A DNA stretch of 64,000 bases from contig NZ_RZNY01000025.1 in the NCBI RefSeq assembly GCF_003994475.1, positions 1 to 64,000 of the forward strand. Direction: 5' to 3'. This DNA is from Paenibacillus anaericanus. Its GTDB lineage: Bacteria; Bacillota; Bacilli; Paenibacillales; Paenibacillaceae. The position numbers and the translations under genes were made by a program. Below the pieces are notes generated by a model. The model saw only the letters and a program-made list of their open reading frames with translations, made no database searches and was not told the origin of the DNA. Positions 20,729 to 28,521 of this stretch are shown here, piece by piece; position 1 is the first letter of the stretch; every line of letters starts with the position of its first letter.

Positions 20729-21691
20729 TTAGAATCGAAGGGTCAAATAAACTGCGCAGATGAGTAAACTAAGCGATACTACAAATGCTCCTACCATCCA
20801 CCTAGGTGTCGAACGTCTTATCCTCTTTCGCTGGGTACGCGCCCCCAATGTGAGCTCTTTCCATACAGCACAAGATTCCCTTGTATCACGAAAATCTCCC
20901 ATGATCGCCCGCTTGAGCCATTCCCGATAAGGAGCAAGCGATGGTTCGCTACCGACGATTGCCAACAAATCAGTATGACTTCGAGTTTGCGGGAGCTGAT
21001 TAGCTGCCTTCTTTAGAGAATCCTCCGCCAACAGATGTATGCATACGACAGCAAACGAGAACCAATCATACGATGGTTCAGCCGTCCGCCCACCTGCTCC
21101 CCAGAATCCACGGTCATACCATTCCGTAAACTGCTTCACGCTTCGTCCCATCCCACTAACGCCGCCAAAATCAATCAATTCGACTTCGCCGTAAGGTGCG
21201 ACCAGTACATTCTCTGGCTTCAAATCACCAAATACCCAACCTGTTTCATGCAAAGACCGCAATTGTTGCAATAAATGTAGCCCGACAACCTGCATCCATT
21301 TCCCGCCCTGCTGGGCAAGAAAAGTACGAAGAGGTTGTCCCTTTACATAGCGCATGACGTAGAAAGGAATCTCTCTTCCCTGAAGTGAATAATCATCCAC
21401 TTCCACCAAGAAAGAGGGATTCCGTTCGGCCGCCACTCGTCGCTTACCCTGCTGTTGCAGAGCTTTCAGCACGTTGATCTCCGATTGTATGTCAATGGTG
21501 TCAAAGCCCATCTTGAGCGCATACAACTTGGCACTCTCCACCTGCTTCACCAAATATACGATTCCATTTGCTCCCTGCCCCAGCAGACGCTGGATGAGGT
21601 ACCGACCACCATTCCAACGTCCGATGACCATCGTCCCTGGCGGTAAGCTCGATTTATATGACGGAATCACCGAGAACTCCTTCTCTTTCAT
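20729..21691 (-). CDS. yabT: Membrane-anchored Hanks-type serine/threonine kinase (YabT-like)
   Basis: The 320-residue protein has a kinase domain with glycine loop GQGANG (38-43), catalytic Lys K60 (YALKMG), catalytic Asp D156 in FGDLKPEN, and DFG at 174-176. The usual HRD is replaced by FGD. A single transmembrane helix lies at the very C-terminus (about 298-320), which matches B. subtilis YabT, a sporulation kinase that phosphorylates DNA-associated proteins. The ATG at 21691 has a perfect GGAGGAG; a longer frame from 21739 lacks one. Even so, it overlaps yabS by 38 nt. Confidence 0.88.
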   Translation of the reverse strand: MKEKEFSVIPSYKSSLPPGTMVIGRWNGGRYLIQRLLGQGANGIVYLVKQVESAKLYALKMGFDTIDIQSEINVLKALQQQGKRRVAAERNPSFLVEVDDYSLQGREIPFYVMRYVKGQPLRTFLAQQGGKWMQVVGLHLLQQLRSLHETGWVFGDLKPENVLVAPYGEVELIDFGGVSGMGRSVKQFTEWYDRGFWGAGGRTAEPSYDWFSFAVVCIHLLAEDSLKKAANQLPQTRSHTDLLAIVGSEPSLAPYREWLKRAIMGDFRDTRESCAVWKELTLGARTQRKRIRRSTPRWMVGAFVVSLSLLICAVYLTLRF

Positions 21692-22400
21692 AAGACTCCT
21701 CCGGCCATAGCCCGTGTCCATTTCTATTAAGTGTACCATAACGGAAGAATTCCATCACCTTCAAGATGGCCGGTCCAGTTGGAGTAGCACCTCTCATAGC
21801 GAGCCGTTGAAAGATCGATCGTGCCGAGCCTAAATCTACCGTCCAATCCACATCTAACACCGCGTCTTCACCACTACGATGACCAGGGAAATGGAACACG
21901 GCTAACTTACTTTCTCCCTTCCGCGCACCAAGACTCAGCATCATATCTCGTATTGCGTCTTCTACAGCAGCTAACTTTGGTTTCATGCTAGCGCTAACAT
22001 CGATTAACAAAGCTACCTGCAAAGGGCTTGTCTCTGCCATTTCATCAATGACCTCTACAACTTGAGAACGTTTATCCGGAGGTAAGTCCTCTACGGACTG
22101 ATCACCTAAAATATGTCTTATCTCTCTATTAACCGCCTGCTGAATAGTCTGAACCACCGTCTTCCGGGTCAGCATCTGCATCGTTTGAGCTAGCTTTTCC
22201 GTACCTGATAATTGGCTCATTCCGCCACCAGCTTTAGCAATCTCCGCTATTTCGATGCTTCCCAATTCACCAATCGTACCGTAATCAACAATTCCAACCA
22301 CATTCACCGTAATTCCATCTTCCCGAGCTAAAGCTGCTGCCATAACCGGACTTTCTCCCACATTAGAGCATCCGTCCGTAATAAGCATGATTTGCTTCAT
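21654..22400 (-). CDS. yabS: VWA-domain protein (YabS-like)
   Basis: The 248-residue protein begins MKQIMLITDGCSNVGESPV, the same as B. subtilis YabS. A second von Willebrand A-like fold carries a MIDAS motif D134-x-S136-x-S138 (LLIDVSASM). The function is unknown; the family is encoded next to the YabT kinase and may act with it in sporulation. The start at 22400 uses GGCGGG; the frame extends to 22451 but without a binding site. The 3' end overlaps yabT. Confidence 0.85.
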   Translation of the reverse strand: MKQIMLITDGCSNVGESPVMAAALAREDGITVNVVGIVDYGTIGELGSIEIAEIAKAGGGMSQLSGTEKLAQTMQMLTRKTVVQTIQQAVNREIRHILGDQSVEDLPPDKRSQVVEVIDEMAETSPLQVALLIDVSASMKPKLAAVEDAIRDMMLSLGARKGESKLAVFHFPGHRSGEDAVLDVDWTVDLGSARSIFQRLAMRGATPTGPAILKVMEFFRYGTLNRNGHGLWPEESYEREGVLGDSVI

Positions 22401-22526
22401 TATCATCCCGCCTTTCATCTTCTTTGTCCGTGACTCTCTCTTCTCTATCATTTCCAGAGATGAACAAATTCAAACCATAGAGAGCCAAAACAAAAGACGG
22501 GAATATATAACGGGTAAGATGCAAGA

Positions 22527-22558
22527 CCAAAAAGAACCTGAGGTTTTCCCTCAAGTTC
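22527..22558 (-). terminator. Terminator after the NRPS gene
   Basis: GAACTTGAGG (22549-22558) pairs with CCTCAGGTTC (22534-22543) around a GAAAA loop, followed by TTTTTGG. It separates the MCP-NRPS unit from yabS. Confidence 0.9.
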
Positions 22559-22604
22559 TCTCTGCTCGAACTGGATTACTTGCTCCTACTGAAGATACCC
22601 ATAT

Positions 22605-25600
22605 TTACGGTTGTTCAAAATAACCAATAGATATAGCATATTGAATCATCCGTGTGAAAAACGAGCGATCCATCTGCTGACATGTAACATTGGATCCTCT
22701 CAAATATTCGATCGTTTGCGGGCAAGTATACCTGTAAGGACTATTCTTAGCTCCGTCCCCTTCAAGCTGAGCCATGGCTAGCTCCAATCCACTGGCATCC
22801 TTAGGTTGACTACTATCCAACAGCCATGATTCATAATCCCGAATATCCATAAGTTCAATGTAATAGCCATATTCTCTGAAGTTTTCAATCATGTCGACAT
22901 ACGGAACCTGAACAGGATTACATATGTGGAACATTCTGCCCACGGTCCCCTGATGGAGCGCCAAAGAGATAATCGCTTCTCCTGCATAGTCTATCGGCGT
23001 GATATCTACCTGCCAGTTAACCCGCGGTGCTTTCTTCAATAGAATCATAGCTTTCAGCATTCTATAAAAAGCATTACTATCAATATTCCGTTGGAATACG
23101 CCCGTTTGCGAATGACAAGATAGATTGCCTACTCGATAAACGGTTGCCGCAACACCTTCCATTTCACAAGTACGTACAACCAGCTTTTCTGCTTCTAGCT
23201 TGCTGTTCGTATATACACTATCGAGAGAGACCGAATGATCATACGACTCCCTACTCGTGAACTGGTCCCATTGGCCGCTCAAGGCTAATTCTTCTGGAAT
23301 TCCTACTGTTGAGACAAAATGGAAGCGAGCATTTCGTTTGCCTCTGACCAACCCTAGCAGGGAATATGTACTCTCAACGTTCACCCGATTGAAATACTCT
23401 GCCTCACCGAAATGCTTCACTTCAGCTCCGCAATGAATAATAGAATCCACTTTCTGCCGTAGCAATTCAGTGTTAGTCACCGTTAATCCCAAACTGTACT
23501 TCTCCAAATCACCCTGAACGACAATGACCTGGTTCTCCAGCTTCTCTATTATTTCTTGACCAAAATAACTACTCATCACATGGGTAAGACGTTGACGTGG
23601 TTCCTCCCCTAAAGACGGACGGACCAAACAGTAAACTACGACATTGTCCTTCCGGTTTAGCAACTCGTATAGAAGTCGTGATCCTAAATACCCCGTAGCC
23701 CCAGTTAACAGAATATGCTGCTGGCTGTATTCTGTATCCTTGATGAATGGATTAATAAAGGAGAGTGGATATTCAGCTAGATCCCTAATCTCACCATTGT
23801 CCTGGTCCATCTCATCTTCAGGAGCCGATTGGTTCAATGCGGTTACTCTCTCTGCCAATTTCTCAATCGTAGGAAATAAGAAGAAGTCGTTTATTTTTAA
23901 TCTAGGGAACTGTGGTTTTAACTTGACTAATATCTCCAATATTTTTAGAGAATGCCCCCCAATTTCGAAGAAATCATCCTGAATGCCTATATTTGTACGA
24001 TGAATGGCACTCTCCCAAGCGGTAGCAATTTCTCGTTGCAGATCGTTCTGAGGAGCCATATAATCTGCGTCCTGTTCATCCTCGGTTACCACTTCAAGCA
24101 GCGCTAGTTGCTTACGGTCTATTTTGCCGGTAGGGGAAACAGGTAACGACTCCACAGCATAAAAATAGCTAGGAACCATGTATACAGGAACCTTGGTCTT
24201 CAGGAATTGCACTAGCTCATTCTTCGTTAGGACCTCGCCCGCCTTCGAAGTATAGAATGCGACTAACATTTTATTACCGTCAGCATCTAACTTAGGGATC
24301 ACAACCGCATCCTTGATGTATTCATGCTTAGCCAGATTATCTTCGATTTCCCCAATCTCGATTCGAAAACCTCTGATTTTTACCTGCAAATCCTTCCGGC
24401 CCATGTAGTGAATACCATCCTCTTGCAATTGCACCAAATCCCCAGAACGGTAATATTTCTTACCTGACTCTGGATGAACCGGATCTAATACAAAGGCCTT
24501 CTCGGTCAATCCCGGCTGGTTCAGATAACCTTTAGCCAAACCAACGGAGTGGATCAATAGCTCGCCCATGACGTTCAGCGGACAAGGTTGGTTATGTTCA
24601 TTTACAATTAGCACTTCGTAGTTAGAGATGGGTTGACCAATACATACGCTCGATGTGTGTTCAGGAACTACATAATCAATGGTATGCGTAGTCGTCACAA
24701 CTGTAACTTCTGTTGGCCCATAAGCGTTCACGATCACGGGATTGTGATGAAGTTTCTGCTGAAATGTCCGTACGACCTCTCCAGTCAACGCTTCGCCACC
24801 AATAACAAAGCTTTTGATTCCCGTATATTTCAACGCATCCTCATCAATGAGATAAGTGGATAATTGATTGAAAAATACAGTTGGCAAAATACCAATTCGT
24901 GTTGCTCCCGTATATTGAATAGCTGAAGTGAACATTTCCACCGAAAAACGCTCTTCACCCGTCAGCAAATGTAATCTAGATCCGCTACAAAGGGAACTGA
25001 ATATATCGTACACGGACGCATCAAAGCTGAATGTAGAATACTGTAGAATGACATCCTGCTCACTGAGTTGCAAATGGTTCACCGTATCCACTGCCAGGTT
25101 AATCACCCCAACATGAGGAATTAAGACACCCTTAGGTTTACCCGTAGTGCCAGAAGTATAGATAACATAGGCTACATCATCCCCTGTGACAGATACATTA
25201 CAAGGATCATCTGAATATCCATCAAGACCCGTATCCATACAAAAAATGGCATCGTCTAAATTTCTCCCGGCAAGCAGCGTGGTTAATCGAGCGGTATAGC
25301 ACTCTTTTGTAATGACAACAGGACAGTCTGTATCGGAAATAATATAGGCGTTCCGATCATCTGGATGCTCGGGATCAAGGGGAATATAAGCTCCCCCAGC
25401 CTTCAAAACACCTAGCATAGCAATCACAGCTTCGATACTTCGCTCCATGAATATCGATACAAATCCGCCTTTAAACAATCCCCGCTGTTGTAGCATATGA
25501 GCCACTTGATTGGACAAATTATCAAGTTGTCCATATGTGAGCTCTTGCGGGCCGGATGATAAGGCAATACGATCACGGAACCGCCGCACGGTCTCCTCCA

Positions 25601-26318
25601 GCATAGCAGGAACATTCAAAGCGTCAGGCAATACTGTAGACGTATCATTAAGTTTGTCATACGCATCCTTATCTTCTTCCGTAAGAATAGGAATGCTTGC
25701 TATAGCAATGCTGTCATCGACCAGCGAGGTTTGAACAATACATTGATAATGACCTGCGAACTTACGAATCGTACTCTCTTTGAATAAATTTTGATGATAG
25801 GAGATATCAATCGTCCATTGACCATCTCCTTTGTTCACATACCAGTTTAAGCAACTAGGTGCGTAGGTTCTGTCTACTCCATATAGGGTCTCTATAATTG
25901 GAGAATGTCCTATAATGTGCTCAATTTCACTTAGGGATAGAGGAGTAGAATGGTCTACTTTGAGCTTAGCGGATAGCTGCTGGTACAGCTTTCTAAAGGA
26001 AATGTTCCCGTTAATAACCATCCGTACTGGCATCAATTCTCCGTTACTTCTTTTTACTCCAACAATCTGATCTTCTTCTCCACTCATTCTATAAAGGAAT
26101 ATAACATAGCAGGTTAACATCCATGTCTGCAAATCGAAATGTCCCTCAAAATGACCCATTTGATCTCTGCTAACATCCAGTATAAAAGTCGTTCGCTTAA
26201 TCTCTGTAACGGATAGATGTTTGGGATAATCAGTGAACATATTCCATCCTGACAAAGGTGGTTTGAACTCATTGATCCAATACTCTTTGGTCTTTTCTGA
26301 TAACAGTAGGGTATTCAT
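22605..26318 (-). CDS. Single-module NRPS ending in a thioester reductase (Cpartial-A-PCP-R)
   Basis: This 1237-residue enzyme should activate one amino acid and release it reductively. Residues 1-210 resemble only the C-terminal lobe of a condensation domain; no HHxxxDG is present. The adenylation domain (about 240-740) has A3 YTSGTTGKPKG (387-397), A4 FDASVYDI (432-439), A5 NAYGPTE (531-537) and A10 lysine K732. The carrier domain has its phosphopantetheine serine S790 in GGHS. The reductase has the NAD(P) motif GATGYLGS (873-880) and catalytic T1004, Y1036, K1040. My reading of the pocket code is D-A-Y-I-V-G-A-V-V-K, a hydrophobic pocket, tentative. The layout resembles Lys2-type amino-acid reductases. 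An AAGGAG lies 9 nt before the ATG; the MCP stop is 32 nt upstream. Confidence 0.93.
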   Translation of the reverse strand: MNTLLLSEKTKEYWINEFKPPLSGWNMFTDYPKHLSVTEIKRTTFILDVSRDQMGHFEGHFDLQTWMLTCYVIFLYRMSGEEDQIVGVKRSNGELMPVRMVINGNISFRKLYQQLSAKLKVDHSTPLSLSEIEHIIGHSPIIETLYGVDRTYAPSCLNWYVNKGDGQWTIDISYHQNLFKESTIRKFAGHYQCIVQTSLVDDSIAIASIPILTEEDKDAYDKLNDTSTVLPDALNVPAMLEETVRRFRDRIALSSGPQELTYGQLDNLSNQVAHMLQQRGLFKGGFVSIFMERSIEAVIAMLGVLKAGGAYIPLDPEHPDDRNAYIISDTDCPVVITKECYTARLTTLLAGRNLDDAIFCMDTGLDGYSDDPCNVSVTGDDVAYVIYTSGTTGKPKGVLIPHVGVINLAVDTVNHLQLSEQDVILQYSTFSFDASVYDIFSSLCSGSRLHLLTGEERFSVEMFTSAIQYTGATRIGILPTVFFNQLSTYLIDEDALKYTGIKSFVIGGEALTGEVVRTFQQKLHHNPVIVNAYGPTEVTVVTTTHTIDYVVPEHTSSVCIGQPISNYEVLIVNEHNQPCPLNVMGELLIHSVGLAKGYLNQPGLTEKAFVLDPVHPESGKKYYRSGDLVQLQEDGIHYMGRKDLQVKIRGFRIEIGEIEDNLAKHEYIKDAVVIPKLDADGNKMLVAFYTSKAGEVLTKNELVQFLKTKVPVYMVPSYFYAVESLPVSPTGKIDRKQLALLEVVTEDEQDADYMAPQNDLQREIATAWESAIHRTNIGIQDDFFEIGGHSLKILEILVKLKPQFPRLKINDFFLFPTIEKLAERVTALNQSAPEDEMDQDNGEIRDLAEYPLSFINPFIKDTEYSQQHILLTGATGYLGSRLLYELLNRKDNVVVYCLVRPSLGEEPRQRLTHVMSSYFGQEIIEKLENQVIVVQGDLEKYSLGLTVTNTELLRQKVDSIIHCGAEVKHFGEAEYFNRVNVESTYSLLGLVRGKRNARFHFVSTVGIPEELALSGQWDQFTSRESYDHSVSLDSVYTNSKLEAEKLVVRTCEMEGVAATVYRVGNLSCHSQTGVFQRNIDSNAFYRMLKAMILLKKAPRVNWQVDITPIDYAGEAIISLALHQGTVGRMFHICNPVQVPYVDMIENFREYGYYIELMDIRDYESWLLDSSQPKDASGLELAMAQLEGDGAKNSPYRYTCPQTIEYLRGSNVTCQQMDRSFFTRMIQYAISIGYFEQP

Positions 26319-26350
26319 CGGTATTTGCTCCTTAGCTCATCTATGCTGAT

Positions 26351-28114
26351 CTATAATTTCAGTCCGGCAACAAGACTCTCCAGCTTCTCTGAAATTTGAT
26401 TCATTTGCTGTGCAGAATCTACAATTTTATTGGATGAAGAACGCTGCTCTAAAGCTCGTGTCTTGATTTCATCGGATACAGCCGCATTTCTCTCTGCCAA
26501 TTGGGCAAGTTGTTTGATCGCTGCTGTAATTTGCTCCGTCTCTGCAACCATCTCTTCCGTTGCCGCAGATACCTCCTGAATTTGACTCGTCACCGCATCT
26601 GTAGCCATCAGAATTCCACCAAACAATTCACCCGTCTGTTGTACAATGTTGATGCCGACCTTAACATTCTGCTCACCTTCATTGATTGATTTAACGGCTG
26701 TCAGGGTTTCCTGCTGAATGTAATGAACTAAATCTGTAATCTTCTTAGCTGAGTTACCAGACTGTTCCGCAAGCTTCTTCACTTCATTAGCAACAACTGC
26801 AAAACCTCGTCCGTCTTCACCTGCTCTAGCCGCTTCAATGCTGGCATTAAGCGATAATAGGTGGGTTTGCGTAGCGATATCTGTAATTACCTGCACAATT
26901 TCCTCAATCTCACCAGAACGTTCTTGTAAACGTTCAATGGAAACGACGGAATTCATTACAGATTGATGAATAGAGTTCATCTGGTTCATTACTTTTACGA
27001 CATTGTCATTACCTTGCTCCGATTGATCTCTCATTTGCAGAGAAGCTTCGGATACGGAGGAAGTGCTTCCAGCGATCGTATTGACCCCTGAAGTGATTTC
27101 CTCAAGTGAGGTTACCCCTTCCGAGATGGATTTGCTTTGCTGCGATACCTTCTCAGAGATCTCCTCAATATTTTCGGTAATAGCCAAAGAGTGCCCATGA
27201 TTTTCTTCCATTGTTGTCGATAGCACTTTAGACTGTTCTGCAGATTGAATGGAAACCGACTTTATCGTAGTTACTAAAGTATTAATATTGGCTACGGTTG
27301 AGTTAAACTTCGCATTTACCTGACCAAGCTCATCCTGACTTGTCTTTAACTGCACGCTAAAATCACCCTGGCTAAGTTTATCCAGAGCTTGCATTAAATC
27401 CTTAACTGGAGCAAATGTACGTTTGGTAGTCCAGAACTGGAATATCAAAATTAAGATAATGGTTATAATCAGTGCAAGTGTAGTATATTTCAACAAATCC
27501 TGCTTACCTTTCAAGATCAAACTAGCGTCAATATCCATCCCCATATATGCAAACACCTTGCCCTGCTCATCCTGAAAAGGATAGAACACGGTTAGCCAGG
27601 TTCCATAATCATCCTTATAAGGTTTAGTAAAAGTAATCTCTTTGGTCTTAAGTAGTTCCTTTACTCCTTCAATATGAAAATCTACTTGTCCCAGATTATC
27701 ACCCAAATTCAAGCCTTCTCCAGCAAACATATCCAGAATGGCTGTCGGGAAAGCAATCATCAACGTCTTGTTGCCTTCTACAATCTCTGAGCCAAAGATA
27801 TATCCTTGGGCAACATTAGGATGTGTCGCTGACAATTCATCAAATATTTCGGTTACTTTCTTCTGGATAGCTGAATTCCTGTCCGTGCTAGCCATAGCTT
27901 CGGCCGCTTCTGCGGAGGTGATTTTGTTCTTCCACGCCTCCATGACTAGTTGTGAATCAGATTCCAATTGATTGGTAAGAACCTTCCCTTGAATATAATA
28001 ACTAGCTGTAATTAAAATAGCTCCCGTTAAAACAACAGAAAGACTAGCCAGTAGCATGTTCTTAAAAACAATACTTCTGTTAGTCACAATCTTGAATACA
28101 TTATGTAACTTCAT
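26351..28114 (-). CDS. Methyl-accepting chemotaxis protein with an extracellular sensor domain
   Basis: The 587-residue transducer has TM1 (about 17-40), an extracellular Cache-like sensor of about 165 residues (contains [19 protein letters not shown]), TM2 (about 210-228), a HAMP linker and a long coiled-coil signalling domain. The hairpin tip [18 protein letters not shown] and [18 protein letters not shown] are diagnostic. No CheR-binding pentapeptide is at the C-terminus. The ATG at 28114 has GAGGAG 7 nt upstream. The ligand is unknown. It is the first gene behind the c-di-GMP riboswitch and is followed by the NRPS gene. Confidence 0.95.
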   Translation of the reverse strand: MKLHNVFKIVTNRSIVFKNMLLASLSVVLTGAILITASYYIQGKVLTNQLESDSQLVMEAWKNKITSAEAAEAMASTDRNSAIQKKVTEIFDELSATHPNVAQGYIFGSEIVEGNKTLMIAFPTAILDMFAGEGLNLGDNLGQVDFHIEGVKELLKTKEITFTKPYKDDYGTWLTVFYPFQDEQGKVFAYMGMDIDASLILKGKQDLLKYTTLALIITIILILIFQFWTTKRTFAPVKDLMQALDKLSQGDFSVQLKTSQDELGQVNAKFNSTVANINTLVTTIKSVSIQSAEQSKVLSTTMEENHGHSLAITENIEEISEKVSQQSKSISEGVTSLEEITSGVNTIAGSTSSVSEASLQMRDQSEQGNDNVVKVMNQMNSIHQSVMNSVVSIERLQERSGEIEEIVQVITDIATQTHLLSLNASIEAARAGEDGRGFAVVANEVKKLAEQSGNSAKKITDLVHYIQQETLTAVKSINEGEQNVKVGINIVQQTGELFGGILMATDAVTSQIQEVSAATEEMVAETEQITAAIKQLAQLAERNAAVSDEIKTRALEQRSSSNKIVDSAQQMNQISEKLESLVAGLKL

Positions 28115-28240
28115 TTTATGTCTCCTCATTCGTATCTTAGTATGAATCTATTTGAATCTATTATGTAGGTCTTGATGGCTAAACTTTCATCACCATACCT
28201 ATTCCCCCTTCAATGTCTAAACTTCTAATATTCCGAGAAC

Positions 28241-28280
28241 AAAAAAAATGACCCATAGCAAAAAACACCATAGATCACCA
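28241..28280 (-). terminator. Expression-platform terminator of the c-di-GMP riboswitch
   Basis: In the RNA sense TGATCTAT (28271-28278) pairs with ATGGGTCA (28249-28256), including G-U pairs, and is followed by eight U (28241-28248). It begins directly behind the aptamer, so ligand binding probably changes the chance of termination before the MCP gene. A CCAGTT/AATTGG pairing just upstream would compete with the aptamer closing stem. Confidence 0.7.
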
Positions 28281-28285
28281 ATTTT

Positions 28286-28372
28286 TGTGCAACTGGCTGA
28301 CATCTCCCACCAAGGCAGGAAGGAAGTCCCTATAGCTTTGCGTCACTACTTTTCAGTAGTTTTGCCGAAATA
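28286..28372 (-). ncRNA. Cyclic-di-GMP-I riboswitch (GEMM)
   Basis: The minus-strand RNA has the class I hallmarks in order: GGCAAAAC, a hairpin ACTACT-GAAA-AGTAGT with a GNRA tetraloop, the invariant block GACGCAAAGC, a second hairpin region starting with TATAGGGACT, and the 3' block TGTCAGCCAGTTGC, whose AGTTGC closes on GCAAAACT. This matches the well-known Vc2-type aptamer. It lies 170 nt before the MCP start, so it should control the MCP-NRPS unit. Confidence 0.92.
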
Positions 28373-28521
28373 TTTAATTATTTGAGAATAGATTGAAAAA
28401 AATAGTTACAAAAACAAAGATAGTTCTATTTTACTTCATTCCCCTAAACTATTCCATATTTAAAAAATATACTAAAGGAATTTTATGGATTTACCTTACT
28501 GGGTCAGCACATATAATTAAT
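28373..28521 (-). other. AT-rich gap between spoIIE and the riboswitch
   Basis: This stretch must hold the promoter of the riboswitch transcript. It is very AT-rich. No -35/-10 pair with good spacing and no sigma-D-type site could be fixed by eye, and no clear spoIIE terminator is visible. Confidence 0.5.

Noticed and set aside
22363..22554. 63-codon minus-strand frame before yabS
   Set aside because: It begins in the terminator hairpin of the NRPS gene with no binding site and overlaps yabS.
28373..28521. Sigma-D promoter for the MCP gene
   Set aside because: No TAAA-N15-GCCGATAA-like pair is present in the gap.
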